64,000 nt of DNA. Origin: Epiperipatus broadwayi (Eukaryota; Onychophora; Udeonychophora; Euonychophora; Peripatidae). The stretch spans positions 897,431 through 961,430 of the forward strand of contig JAQFVV010006448.1 of NCBI GenBank assembly GCA_028023455.1, written 5' to 3'. The position numbers and the translations under genes are program-made. Positions 50,640-61,730 of this stretch are shown piece by piece; positions within the stretch are counted from its first letter, which is position 1, and each line of letters starts with the position of its first letter. The notes under the pieces are model-generated. The model did not search any database. It saw nothing but the letters and a program-made list of their open reading frames with translations, and was not told where the DNA came from.

Positions 50640-50802
50640 TTATATTAATAAAAATAACTGAAATACACAGGCTTATTATATACCTGTGTTTATATATGTA
50701 ATATATAGGGTATATGAGCACAGATTTTCACACGACCCACCATTCTTCACACTATCTCATAACACTGATATACTTGAACACATATATGCTGAAAAGATAA
50801 AT

Positions 50803-50858
50803 AATCACCAATATATGTATTTCATGCTAAACTAGCAATCATCAGTTGGTCCTGATTA
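50803..50858 (-). ncRNA. Hammerhead ribozyme, family B-1, intact core
   Basis: The minus strand reads AATC, AGG, ACCAA, then CTGATGA, stem II TGCT/AGCA around AGTTT, then GAAAT. Stem III is ATA/TAT around CA with cleavage after A. TTGGT and GATT then pair with ACCAA and AATC to form stem I with a three-base bulge. All core bases are present. Confidence 0.82.
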
Positions 50859-51276
50859 CCATCTTTACACATATATGCCATAAGTGCTCAGATATATATT
50901 AAGATAGCCAAACCTTATACTTTAATGAACAGGCTTCAATCTACTCCACACTCCAACTCTTCAACAGTCCATCCAATTGAAAATCTGATGATGGAATGCT
51001 CAAAGGCCACACTGAGGCCGAGATTCTTGTCACGCCCATGTTGATCTAAGGTCAATCTGACCCCTCATGTACAGGACATAATTATTTAATACATATACAA
51101 GGGATGGGCAGACATCTCTATTATGAAATAACTGAAACACACAGGCTTATTATATACCTGTGTTTATATATGTAATATATAGGGTATATGAGCACGGACT
51201 TTCACACAACCCACCACTCTCCACACTATCTCATAACACTGATACACTTGAGAACATATATGCTCAAAAGATAAAT

Positions 51277-51330
51277 AATCACCAATATACATATTTCATG
51301 CTAAATCAGCAATCATCAGTTGGTCCAGAC
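51277..51330 (-). ncRNA. Hammerhead ribozyme, family B-2, intact core
   Basis: The minus strand reads TGGACCAA, CTGATGA, stem II TGCT/AGCA around GATTT, GAAAT, stem III ATA/TAT around TG, then A and TTGGTGATT. Its loops differ from copy B-1 while the core and stems are kept. The 5' stem I strand lies at the inversion junction near 51328, so the outer AATC segment is missing. Confidence 0.8.
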
Positions 51331-51456
51331 AAGAATCTCAGCCTCAGGGTGGCCTTTGAGCATTCCATTATCAGATTTTCAATTGGATGGACAGTTGAAG
51401 AGTTGGAGTGTGGAATACATTGAAGCCTGTCCATTAAAGTATAAGGTTTGGCTATC

Positions 51457-51459
<3 letters not shown>

Positions 51460-51507
<48 letters not shown>
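51460..51507. repeat. (TA)n microsatellite inside family B unit
   Basis: About 24 TA units at the place where the minus copy at 50.9 kb has only GATATATATTAAG, so the tract expanded after the copies separated. Confidence 0.97.
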
Positions 51508-51510
<3 letters not shown>

Positions 51511-51539
51511 CACTTATGGCATATATGTGTAGAGATGGT

Positions 51540-51594
51540 AATCTGGACCAACTGATGATTGCTGTTTTAGCATGAAATACGTGTATTGGTGATT
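51540..51594 (+). ncRNA. Hammerhead ribozyme, family B-3, intact core
   Basis: AATC, TGG, ACCAA precede CTGATGA at 51552-51558. Stem II is TGCT/AGCA around GTTTT and GAAAT lies at 51574-51578. Stem III is ATA/TGT around CG (one U-G pair), with cleavage after GTA. TTGGTGATT restores stem I with AATC and ACCAA. This is the best complete hammerhead in the window. Confidence 0.85.
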
Positions 51595-51700
51595 ATTTAT
51601 CTTTTCAGCATATATGTGTTCAAGGATATCAGTGTTATGAGATAGTGTGGAGAGTGGTGGCTCGTGTTAAAGTATGTGCTCATATACCCTATTAATAAAA

Positions 51701-53408
51701 ATAGTAAATATAAATATCTTTATAAACAAAATAACTTTCTTAAATAAAAATATTTTAATTGCAGATGAATCATAATTATTCTAAAATCTCTGGTTCCTAC
51801 ATTTTTCCAGACATATTTTTTTTAAAATTTGGAAGAAAAAAAACAGCTTACAGTAATTAGATTTATTAATTTCTAAATGTTTTTTTTTCTATATTGTTTT
51901 AAAATGTTTGTACAAACATACTTTTTTATTGTCTCTTTGGAATTTTATTAGGATAATACAATTGGTGCTTTTAAATAATAGATATTAGAATATATCGTAC
52001 TCCCTGTATTTTTCATTAACATGAGATTACATTAATATATTTATAAACTACTATATGTCATTACTGGAAAAGAGTTTAATTATAAAAACATATTTTGTGT
52101 TAACTGATATATAAAATTACAATAGAATTTTTAAAAATATTGCATAAGGGAAAAGTAATACAAAAAATTTCCAAATCTATTACATGATTTTTAGAACACA
52201 TCCATTACTTGTGATATAAGTTGACATTTGCGGCTTAGATCGTAAATGAGATAAACGAAGATAAAATATTTCGGAATTATAAACAACAAATTTATTCATA
52301 ATTGTTTCAGTTTTGAATAAAAGAAATGAAAACATAAAGTGAGAATTTCCGTAAAATTGTTAAAATTTGTTTAAAATTAACATTAGTTAAGCAAATTGCT
52401 TCTCTTTACACACACACACACACACCCACACACATATATATATATATGACATCAAATGAATAATGGTGTAAAATATATTAAGCAATTGAAGAAAGAAGAG
52501 AAATAGTGTTCTTAAGAACATGCCATTTCCTTACATATATTTAACATTATTTGTAAAACGTCATATATAAAGAGAAGCAATTTACTTAACTATTATCCAT
52601 TTTTAAAAATAAATATTGTGAAAAGATTTTTATTTAATCAATTTTACTGAAATTCTCAGATTAAGACATTTCTTTTATTTAAAACCCAAACAACTTGAAT
52701 AAATTGGTTGGCTATCATTCTGGAAATCCTTTTTCATGCTTTATCATTTTAAAGTTCTAAGCCACAGGTGTCTAGTTATATCACAAGCAAGTAAAGAGAT
52801 CTTAACATCATCTAATGGATTTTGAAACTTTTTACATTAGTTTTTCTAACATTTTTTAAAAGTCAGTTTTATTTTCAGACATCAATTAATATAAACATGC
52901 TTTTGTAATTAAAGTATCTGTTGAATGGGGAAAAAGTGTAGTTTATAAACTGAGGCTAGTTTATGATAAAATATAATAGTGATAGAATACTAATCAAAAT
53001 ACCTCAAAAACTTATGTTATAGGAACAAAATTTCAAAATTAATCTTTAACAATTTACAATAAATAAATTAATTAAATATAAAAAAGCAGACACACCTAAA
53101 CAATACCAAACAATATAAATCAAAAATCTTAACGAGACATCAAATTAATCTCTTTTTTAATAAAGGTGGATACTTACTTTTATCTATGGTTTAATATGTT
53201 TACATAGATACTAAAAATTGCAACTTGACTAAAGAAAGTAGGATTATTAATTTAAAAAAGCATAAATAAATCTCATTAAACAGGAAAATAAAACTTGTTC
53301 TGAAAACAGACTAATACACATTTACAAACAGTTATAGAAAAGACAAATCGTTAAATAACTATGAATTAGGAAATGTAATTTCTGTGAATTTTTTATTATT
53401 TGGATTGT

Positions 53409-53439
<31 letters not shown>

Positions 53440-54029
53440 TAAAATTAAAATAGGTGATCAACAAATAAATACTATGTACATGTTCAAGTATTATTGAGGA
53501 AATGTTCTCTATTTATATCCTACTAAAAAATGAAAAAATAATATGCTAGAGTTCATTGATCAAGTACATTAATAATAATGTTGTGGGCCTAAAGTAAATG
53601 GAGTCAAAATTTTCACTAAACATTACTTAGTGCAATATACAGTATCTGCATTATTATAATATCTTTAACATAAAGCATCAAAATCGTTAGTAATAAGTAT
53701 GATACTGAAAGTTATTTTATCATAATATACTGACCAGATCCTTCATATTGTTAAAATAGTAATTAATTTATTGTATGGTATTGTAATATTGATTTTATTT
53801 GTGCTTATAGGAGCTCCAAATTTTGACATATTACATTATCTGGAAGGGTGTTTATACATTACCATTGGTTATATGTGCCAACTACAGGGAAATACCAGTA
53901 GTAATTATCACTTGTGTTGCCACCTTATGCTCCTCTCCCTAATAAAAAATCACTTTATAAAAATATATCAGTGAGTAAAAATGGAATACAAAATATATAA
54001 ATTACAAAGTTATTGTACAAAAGACAGTA

Positions 54030-54035
<6 letters not shown>
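51701..54035. other. AT-rich stretch with short CA/TA tracts
   Basis: (CA)n(TA)n lies at 52409-52447 and (TA)n at 53409-53436. Around 52400-52600, TTAAGCAAATTGCTTCTCTTTA and, in reverse, AAAGAGAAGCAATTTACTTAA face each other, forming a loose inverted repeat of about 200 bp. A 67-residue ORF at 53771 has no family match. Confidence 0.5.

Positions 54036-54109
<74 letters not shown>
54036..54109. repeat. (TA)n microsatellite
   Basis: About 37 TA units, 50 bp left of the hammerhead-centred palindrome. Confidence 0.97.
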
Positions 54110-54112
<3 letters not shown>

Positions 54113-54156
54113 AAACAAAACAAGTTATTCATGTAACTTACTATCACTTGTATTTT

Positions 54157-54430
54157 TGATCAATAGCTGGCGTTTTACCAAAACCACCGAACAAGTGTAA
54201 ATTTGTTCACATAAACGACAAAAGAGTCAGAATTCACTATCTCTTTCGTTTGCTCACCCTCAGATCAGCTTATTTCAAGCTAATTTGCTATCATCAGTGC
54301 AAATTAGCTTGAAATCAGCTGATCTGAGGGTGAGCAAACGAAAGATATAGTGAATTCTGACTCTTTTGTCGTTTATGTAAACAAATTTACACTTGTTCTG
54401 TGGTTTTGGTAAATCGCCATCTATTTATCA
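54157..54430. mobile_element. Palindromic pair of truncated hammerhead units, family C
   Basis: Two arms of about 125-130 bp are nearly perfect reverse complements: GGCGTTTTACCAAAACCAC against GTGGTTTTGGTAAATCGCC, and GAGTCAGAATTCACTAT against ATAGTGAATTCTGACTC. They meet at about 54290-54297, inside a hammerhead motif. The right arm ends in (CA)n(TA)n at 54430. The pair has the same architecture as the family A and B inverted pairs, but each arm holds only the part of the unit downstream of the ribozyme. Confidence 0.8.
54252..54297 (-). ncRNA. Hammerhead ribozyme, family C, lacking 5' strand of stem I
   Basis: The minus strand reads CTGATGA, T, AGC, AAATTA, GCT, T, GAAAT, then AAGCTGATC followed by TGAGGGTGAGC. 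The core is complete and stem II has three pairs. The series GATC-TGAGGG is the counterpart of GGTC-TGGGG in family A. The bases before CTGATGA do not pair with TGAGGGTGAGC, because the inversion joint replaced that strand. Confidence 0.6.
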
Positions 54431-55062
54431 CACACACACACACACACATATATATAATAACAGCAGAAATAATTTAAAAATGGATAAAGTAATTTATGTT
54501 ATTAGACAAAAAAATCATTTGACAATTACATTCTATATAGTTTTACATAATATATTAGATAAACTTACAGTTTTATAAAACAAAAATATTAAATATGTTT
54601 GATACAAAATTAAATTAACTATATTTTATTTGGCAAGAAAATCATCTTGTTATTTATACTTTGTATGGGTATAAATAAAAAAAACAAAAAACTATGTATA
54701 TAAAATGTGAATATATTAAAATTATGGAGTAAATAAATGTGGAATTAAATATTTAAACGCAAAGAAAAATCACTTAGTTAATGAAATTTTCTAGTTTTCA
54801 TTAAAGAAAATTCTTAAATAATATTATGTATAACAAGTTAATCCAAAATACATGACTTTATTGGTATAATGGCAGGGTTTGAAAATCTGTCTTGTACCAT
54901 TATGGAATGCAAGCTGTTTTTAATAATTCTGAGTGTAGAAAAAGCAAGTTCCATAGATGCTTCAGATACTTGTAATGACAAAGAATGTCCAAAGACCAAT
55001 TGTAAAGTTTAGAAGAAATGTGATTAAGTTGTTTGAGTAAATATACTGAACTATGCACTATC

Positions 55063-55064
<2 letters not shown>
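54431..55064. other. (CA)n(TA)n tract then unassigned AT-rich stretch
   Basis: A CA/TA tract at 54430-54460 is followed by about 600 bp with no recognisable feature. Confidence 0.5.

Positions 55065-55154
<90 letters not shown>
55065..55154. repeat. (TA)n microsatellite
   Basis: About 45 TA units end exactly where the family A2 unit begins. Confidence 0.98.
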
Positions 55155-55156
<2 letters not shown>

Positions 55157-55242
55157 CACTAGATGGAGCTTACCAGTAGCTCTAAACAAGCTTTATTTTT
55201 ATAAGTGCCAAAAAAGAAAGAATTCAAAATCTCTATCATTAA

Positions 55243-55304
55243 TTCCTACCTCCAGACCAATTGGTTTCGAGCTTATAGCTCACATCAGTGGAGGGATGGG
55301 ACTC
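55243..55304 (-). ncRNA. Hammerhead ribozyme, family A2-a, position 9 is U
   Basis: The minus strand reads CATCCCTCCA, CTGATGT, stem II GAGC/GCTC around TATAA, GAAAC, then CAATTGGTC followed by TGGAGGTAGG. CCTCCA and TGGAGG form a solid stem I, and stem II is perfect. The one departure is T instead of A at core position 9. Confidence 0.75.
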
Positions 55305-55639
55305 TAGAAACTAGATCTAAAGTACTAACACAAAGTCAGCACTTATAAAACACATTTCTATCAATCTGAAATTCTAAACTTTTCAGACACATAAATGTCC
55401 TCAAATCCAGCTTTTCCAACCAGATACCTATATGGGTCTGAATTTAGCTAACTTTCATCATATAATAAAGGCCTCTGTAATACAGCATTACAAAAGTCTT
55501 CAAAAGTACACTTATAAAAGTTAATAAAACAAGTAAGCTTGCATTTAAATGATCCCTAGATGGAGCCTACCAATAGCTCTAAACAAGCTTTATTTTTATA
55601 AGTGCCAAAAGAGAAAGAATTCAAAATCTCTATCATTAA

Positions 55640-55697
55640 TCCCTACCTCCAGACCAATTGGTTTTGAGCTTATGGATCACCTTAGTGGAGGGCTGGG
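55640..55697 (-). ncRNA. Hammerhead ribozyme, family A2-b, degraded
   Basis: The minus strand reads CCCTCCA, CTAAGGT, GATC, CATAA, GCTC, AAAAC, CAATTGGTC, TGGAGG. G5 is A, G12 is A and position 9 is again T. Stem I remains, but activity is not expected. Confidence 0.65.
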
Positions 55698-55930
55698 ACT
55701 CTAGAAACTATATCTTAAATACTAACTCAAAAGTCAGCACTTATAAAATACATTTCTAACAATCTGAAAGTCTGAACTTTTCAGACACATAAATGTCTTC
55801 AAATTCAGATTTTCAAACCAGATAGTTATATGGATCTGAATTCAGCTCAGTTTTACCATATAGTAAAACCCTCTGCAATATAGCATCACAAACACCTTTA
55901 AATGTACACATAATAATTAATAAAACATCA

Positions 55931-56435
55931 TAAATTATGTAATTAAATTTTTGTAAAAGCTTTATTAGGCAAAAAAGTCTTAACTGAGTATTTTGAGTTA
56001 TCAAACTTTGCAGTAATAAAAAGTTTATGTAACCTCACTGTGTCCATATTAGAAAAGAGAACTTATATATTGCTGGTGTGGCTGACAGATAGTACCAAAT
56101 GTGGAATATCTCAGAAATGTTGATAACTTAAATATTTGTGAAATATATTAATAGCATAATATATATAATTACCTGTTACTTATTATACCCCCAAGACAAA
56201 CTTCTTATACTTAATGATGGTACAGATACCTCAATGTAAACCAACTACAACACTATAAACATCTTAAATAAACAATGTACATATAATTTTATAAATGTGT
56301 ATACCTTAATTGTGAATATCTCACTAAAAATTATGATGAGATAGTATAATAAATTATTTTAAAAAACTATATTGGTAAAGTAATAGAAAGTAATAATCAA
56401 TCACTATTGCTTGGACATTTTTTGGTTGTTCAATT
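55931..56435. other. Unassigned AT-rich stretch
   Basis: About 500 bp with no recognisable feature; a 63-residue minus ORF ending here overlaps the end of the family A2 unit and is not a gene. Confidence 0.5.
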
Positions 56436-56496
56436 AAATCAGTAATATATATATATATATATATATATTACTGATTTATATTGAAAAAAAATAGAT

Positions 56497-56530
<34 letters not shown>

Positions 56531-56535
56531 TCTAT
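56436..56535. repeat. Two adjacent (TA)n-centred palindromes
   Basis: The first (56436-56477) has arms AAATCAGTAATA / TATTACTGATTT. The second (about 56490-56535) has ATAGATAGATATA opposite TATATCTTCTAT, flanked by A- and T-rich sequence. Both have TA-repeat centres, like the pair at 40076-40215. Confidence 0.75.
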
Positions 56536-56573
56536 TTTTTTAAATACTGTCATAAAGTAATTAATGGAATAGA

Positions 56574-56615
56574 CTTCAATGTATAAAGTTGAAATTTTGT
56601 CTTTATACATTGAAG
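56574..56615. repeat. Small hairpin with perfect 15-bp arms
   Basis: CTTCAATGTATAAAG at 56574 and CTTTATACATTGAAG ending at 56615 are exact reverse complements around a 12-base loop. It resembles a stem-loop terminator in shape, but in this context no function is implied. Confidence 0.7.
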
Positions 56616-57401
56616 CATATTGTATTAATTATGAAGAACTGGTGAAACAAATTTATTATTATATCATATAGTAAAAAAAAAAACAGTTGTAATGCTTTTA
56701 CCAAACTATTAAATATTTTATTATTAAAATAAATGTTAAGTAAACAAAGAAGGTGTTTAGAAAGAGAAATATTTATTGGTGAATTTTAAGTTAAGAAAGC
56801 AAATAAAATCTTACTATAGCTATTTTAATGCACTCTGTATATTCTTATATATGAATGGTTGGCATGCTAAAAAAACTTAATGTATTAGTAATAACTTCAA
56901 TTCATATAAAGTTAGTTCATTGAGTAGAGTAAGTATCTAGGTTATAAAAAATGTCAAAATTAGATTAATGTTACTAATTAGTAAAAATAAATAAAACTCT
57001 AAACTTCTTAATAGTTTTAATAAACTGAATTTATAATAAAAATAATAAAGTAGTTAGTATTTGTGACATGAATATTTTTATGTGAATGCCTAAGTCTTGT
57101 GTGGGAGAGTTTCGAATAGTTTTTTATCTGTGTTATCCACTATTTTTAAAAATATATGCTGTAAAACATTTCAATACATCTGTCTACTACATACATATTT
57201 AATTATTTTTAAATACAAGAATGCATGTGGTTGTGCAATTTAGTATAGTGTCATATAGATGTACTTGATAGCTAAAGGTTTCTGAATTTAAGTTTATTCT
57301 GCCTGTTAGAATCCTCAAATATTACGTGATCTTTCATGCAACAATTAGTTTACTAGAGTTCAAGTAGTCATGGCTACCTGTACAAACACAAATACCCACA
57401 T

Positions 57402-57467
<66 letters not shown>

Positions 57468-59999
57468 TTCACTACAGAAAAAAAAAAGTTTTTTGAAATC
57501 AATTTTATAATTGTTTGTAAAATTAATGTATTTATCTTATAAAACATGTTGTTTTAATGATAAACATGCAACGGGATAATAATACTAATTAAACTAAATA
57601 AATAAATAACCTTACTATGTTTGTAAAGAAAAAATATATAATAAATTGAAGAAAAAAGTCTAAAATATTATTAATTAAAAAAATTAATTAAAAAAAAGTG
57701 CTATACTTTTATACAAAAAATGTAATATAAAAAATGTTAATAAATGTATTATATTATTATAATATTCATTTTATAAATATTAAACTACAGTAATTGTAAT
57801 TTATAAATTAAAAACTGAAGAAATGAATTTCTATTTAAATATGAAATTTAAAAATTAAAAGTTAAAAAAAAAATCTCATAAAATAAATTAGTATCCATAA
57901 TTCAGGCAATATTGAGAGTAAATTAAATGTGTTCTATTACACACTATTATATATTTATAAGTACGCTGCTTATATTTTATTTAATATATAATAAAAACCA
58001 AATCAAACTCTTACTAAGCAGCAAATGAAATTAGCACAAATATTTAAATCAAATTCAAAAGAAAGTTAGAAAAGAATATGTGCATTTAAATTATTTAAAC
58101 ATTATAGTTATGAAATATTTAATCTATATCATTTTTTCTGATATATAAAATATATTTTTATCATTTTTATCCCAAACATTATTGTTTTTCTTGTAGTGAG
58201 TGTATCATTAACATGTCTAAAATTAATAATTGACACTCCTATACATATTTATCTGAGAATTGCATTCATTATAAAAAAAATTATGAATTAAAAACCTATT
58301 TAAAAACATATAACTGCAACTACAAAAAGATATATGTTTATCACATTTCATAAGCAGTAAATGTTATGCAAAGCATTAACATCCAATATAAAATCTATTT
58401 TCTCCTTTAAATCTAATTATTTAAAAACAAAGTGTTTGATTAGAGATGCATTGAAATTCTGCTTGTATTTTTGATTTTGTCAAAACCATTTTTGTTTATT
58501 TTACCTGTAAAATAAACATAAAATCATATTGACTTTCTATGGATTTCATTGCAGATGCAATTTTCACAATTTATAACATATAATACAAACTAGAAAATAT
58601 TAAATGTTCCATAAAGCTAAAACATCATAAACATCAATAAATTTTAAAAAAAAATTATCACTATCATAGAAAAACAATAAGTAATTTCAACATTTATAAA
58701 GTTATTAATTTTAATTTTTTTCATAAATTATACATTTTTATATGTAAGTTTTAATATAAAAAGTTTACTTCCACTTTTAAATATTTTTTGCAAAATTTTG
58801 ATTAAATAATATATAAATTTACATACTAGTTATTATTAATATTTTTTTCTTTTTGCAAAAATAGGATTCTTTTATCTATTCAGCAGGATATAAGTACTAG
58901 ATAGAAAATATTCATTTAGGAGTCTTTTTTCCTTAACAAAATAAATATTTTTTATATAATAATATATCTTTAAATAAAATATAAAACTATTTGCATTTAC
59001 AATATAAAATAAAAAAAAAAAACATTTCCTATAATTAACAATCAGCTTTGGGAAATCCTATTATAAGGCAACTAACATTAATAAATTTGGTTTTGGAGAA
59101 CAACAATCAAATTATCCTTTGAGGTTCTTATTTCAATTATATCAGCTAGTTTGAATCAGGTGTTGCAAGTAAACTATATGGTGATACAATCAACTAAGAT
59201 AATCACATAATTACAAAAAGATGTAATTTTGATAAAAAAAAAATATTTATTGTTGATGCTTTAAATTAAATAAATGAGGACATTGGATTTATATTTAATG
59301 TAGAATGCAAAATTTTGGATAATAAGATTAACAAGCAGTGACATTATTTACAGCTTAATGCTAGTGGATATTAAAAATAAATTTTTCAAGTGTCTAACAT
59401 GCTGAGCATAAGTTCAACAATTACAATCAGATTCATAGCTCTAGTCATTAATTAATATTCTATCACAGAGGAGTTAAAATGTTATCTAGAAAATATATAT
59501 GAATTAAAAGTAATGTATAACAGAGTATGTTTGTCTTAAATTGACAATCGATTCCTGAACAGGAGAGTATCTTCATTATATTGAAATATTTAGATTTGCT
59601 TACAAATAAAAATAAATATTTGTGTTACAAAATGATTATAAAGCATATTAACATTAGGAATACTACATACCTACAATCTCATATACCAATAGCGTCAAAA
59701 CAAACAAATTCAAAGTTTTTTTAAAGTGCCAGTCACAGCTGGTGTGAATTTGAAGCTAACAAAAAATGAAAAAAAAAAAAATTTAACCAACTTGGTAAAA
59801 AATATTTAACTCAATGATAAATTATAAACAAATTAGAAGTTTTGATTAGAACATATTTTATATATAATTTCACGAATTGAATATAAATCTTCCAACAAAA
59901 TTTCAATACTGTCTTTAAATAACCTCTTATCCCAAATGGGCTTTTTCATAATACTAATGACAAAATAGGACAAATAAAAATTTTCCCAAACTATATACA
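56616..59999. other. AT-rich stretch with one CA/TA tract
   Basis: A compound (CA)n(TA)n tract lies at 57395-57466. I find no coding motif, ribozyme core or long inverted repeat in the remainder. Confidence 0.55.
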
Positions 60000-60535
60000 C
60001 CATTCATGTAAGCCTATCTATTTACTTTCCTGCTCACCTTCCTATTGATGTATTTATCTATCTATCTACTTATTCATCTATCTTTCTATCTATTTTTATA
60101 AATTCACTTGTTAACATATTTATTCATTTCATCCATTCTATTATTTATCCATTCATCTCTCTATCTATTTATCTATTGTCATTTATTTACTTATCTATAT
60201 GTCATCAATCATTATCACATCATTGATTTACTTATCTTTCTAACAATCTATCTGCCATTCATTTACTTTATCTATCTGTTTGACTGACTATTGACAATCT
60301 ATCAATCAATCCATCCATCTGTAAACTATCTATTGAGCTATCAGTCCATCTGTCTAATATTTGTCTATCAACTTATATATTTATCCATTTATTATTATTT
60401 ATCTGCCTACTTAACTACATACACTACCAACTATCTATCTACTCATTTACATATCCACCTACCTATTCATACTTATCTATGCATTTATTGTATTATTATT
60501 ATGTGTACATATATCATCTAGAAAGCTATATATCT
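60000..60535. repeat. Degenerate (TATC)n tetranucleotide tract
   Basis: Over 500 bp of interrupted TATC/TATT/CATC units (CTATCTATCT, CATCCATCTG and similar) form an old, mutated tetranucleotide satellite. The 76-residue ORF at 60291 is an artefact of this repeat. Confidence 0.85.
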
Positions 60536-60594
60536 ATCCATTATTGCATTCATATATTTTGAAATAATAGGAATACAAATGTGCATTTTTTCCC

Positions 60595-60690
60595 ATTGCG
60601 ATTTATTGCAGTGACAAAGTATCAGACTCTGGAATGTAAGATCTTAGGATCAATTTCTGTTCTGTCACTTCTGGTGCTCAACATTTTTAT
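60595..60690 (+). mobile_element. tRNA-derived SINE-like fragment (second family), copy 2
   Basis: GCGATTTATTGCAGTGACAA and, 40 bases later, TCTTAGGATCAATTTCTG correspond in order to the A- and B-box regions of the copy at 33385-33480. Both boxes are degenerate. Confidence 0.45.
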
Positions 60691-61069
60691 AAATTTTCAG
60701 CAATGAAGTCATTTGATATATGTATATATATTTTTGAAAATTGTACAATTTTATTTCCAATAATTTTATTTTTGTTTTATTATTTATTTATTTTTGTTGT
60801 TAATGTTATACTACAATTTAAATAATCATGATAATGAATAAAACAGTGTTTTATTTAATTTAAACTTCTTTCACCTTTAGTAAAAATCCTTTAATTAAAG
60901 CATGTTAATTGCTTATTAAATGTGGATATATAAATATATGTATAATATGGTATAAAATTATGCAGAAGGGATAATTTTTTTCTCGAACTTTTCATTATTA
61001 ACTTTTATTTTTTATATAAAATATTGAATTTTCTTTTGTTCAAACCCAAGAATCAGCACTTGTATAATA
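60691..61069. other. Unassigned AT-rich stretch
   Basis: About 380 bp; nothing recognisable. Confidence 0.5.
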
Positions 61070-61134
61070 TGTTACTATCAATTTGATAACTTGAATTTTA
61101 CAGACATGTCAATGTCTTCAAATACAGCCTTACA

Positions 61135-61190
61135 AACCAGATACTGAGGTGAGCCATAAGCTTGAAACCAATTGATCTGTGGAAGAGGAT
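61135..61190 (+). ncRNA. Hammerhead ribozyme, family A2-c, position 9 is U
   Basis: CTGAGGT at 61144-61150 is followed by stem II GAGC/GCTT around CATAA and by GAAAC at 61164-61168, then CATTGATC and TGTGG. The core is otherwise kept; stem I is weak in this copy. Confidence 0.65.
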
Positions 61191-61554
61191 TTTCCGATAG
61201 AGATTTTGAATTCTTTCTTTTTTGGCATTTATAATTCAAGCTAGTTTTGGAGCTAGTGGTAAGCTCCATTTAGTGAACATTTTAGAACAAGCATAAAAGC
61301 ATGTTACACAATTCATGTCTTGTTTTATTAATCATTATAAGCATACCATTGATGGCTTTTGCAATGTTACATTGCTTTGGCTATTAATATATGGTGAAAC
61401 TGAACTGAGTTTAGACATGTATAGCTATCTGGTTTGTAAAACTAAATTTGAAGACATTTACATGTCTGAAAAATTCAAGTTTTCAAATTGATAGTAATGT
61501 ATTAAATAAGTAGTGATGCTTGGGTTTGAATTTTAGATCTAGTGTCTGAAATCC

Positions 61555-61611
61555 TAACTCCTTACTGAAGTGAGACATAAGCTCAAAACCAATTGGTCTG
61601 GGGATGAGGAT
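61555..61611 (+). ncRNA. Hammerhead ribozyme, family A2-d, degraded
   Basis: ATCCTAACTCCTTA precedes CTGAAGT (61565-61571). Then come GAGA, CATAA, GCTC, AAAAC, CAATTGGTC and TGGGGATGAGGAT. Stem I can form (ATCCT with AGGAT, CC with GG). G12 is A, and position 9 is T. Confidence 0.65.
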
Positions 61612-61730
61612 TTTTTAGTAGAGATTTTGACTTCTTTCTCTTTCGACTCTTATAATTAAAGCTTAGTTTGGAGCTAGTAATAAGCTCCATCTACTGAACA
61701 TATATATATATATATATATACACACACATC

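Larger units (their letters stand above)
50640..51700. mobile_element. Family B hammerhead units: tandem minus pair joined to an inverted plus unit
   Basis: Minus-strand units at about 50690-51120 and 51170-51327 share long blocks such as AGGGTATATGAGCAC, CACACTATCTCATAACACTGA and AATCACCAATATA. Their hammerhead CTGATGA motifs are 474 bp apart. From about 51328 the order reverses: CCATTATCAGATTTTCAATTGG, GAGTGTGGAATACATTGAAG, ATAAGGTTTGGCTATCTTAA, the hammerhead, then CATATACCCTA near 51690 are reverse complements of the 50.7-51.0 kb unit. Two TATTATATACCTGTGTTTAT blocks (50674 and 51149) mark the unit starts. No ORF is present. Confidence 0.85.
55155..55930 (-). mobile_element. Tandem pair of hammerhead units, family A2, minus strand
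   Basis: Two copies follow each other closely. CTAGATGGAGC, TAGCTCTAAACAAGCTTTAT, AGAAAGAATTCAAAATCTCT, CAGACCAATTGG, AGCACTTATAAAA and CTTTTCAGACACATAAATGT all repeat in order. Predicted cleavage sites are at 55254/55255 and 55651/55652, 397 bp apart. The AGCTCTAAACAAGC start matches family A1, so A1 and A2 share an origin. Related plus-strand units are at 61070-61700. Confidence 0.87.
61070..61722 (+). mobile_element. Tandem hammerhead units, family A2, plus strand
   Basis: Two units run on the plus strand with the family A2 block order in reverse complement to 55155-55930: ACATGTCAATGTCTTCAAAT, the hammerhead, AGAGATTTTGAATTCTTTCT, then GGAGCTAGTGGTAAGCTCCA. Predicted cleavage sites at 61177/61178 and 61598/61599 are 421 bp apart. 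The cluster ends in TA/CA repeats at 61700-61728, immediately before the PLE-5 element. A 63-residue minus ORF over the first unit is not a gene. Confidence 0.83.

Noticed and set aside
54164-54423. The 54.2 kb palindrome as a mariner-type MITE with TA target duplication
   Set aside because: Similarity between the two ends continues past the TA (GATCAATAG against GATAAATAG), so TA is not the boundary, and the centre is a hammerhead-like joint.
60291-60521. 76-residue Tyr/Ser/Leu-rich ORF
   Set aside because: It lies entirely within the degenerate TATC repeat.
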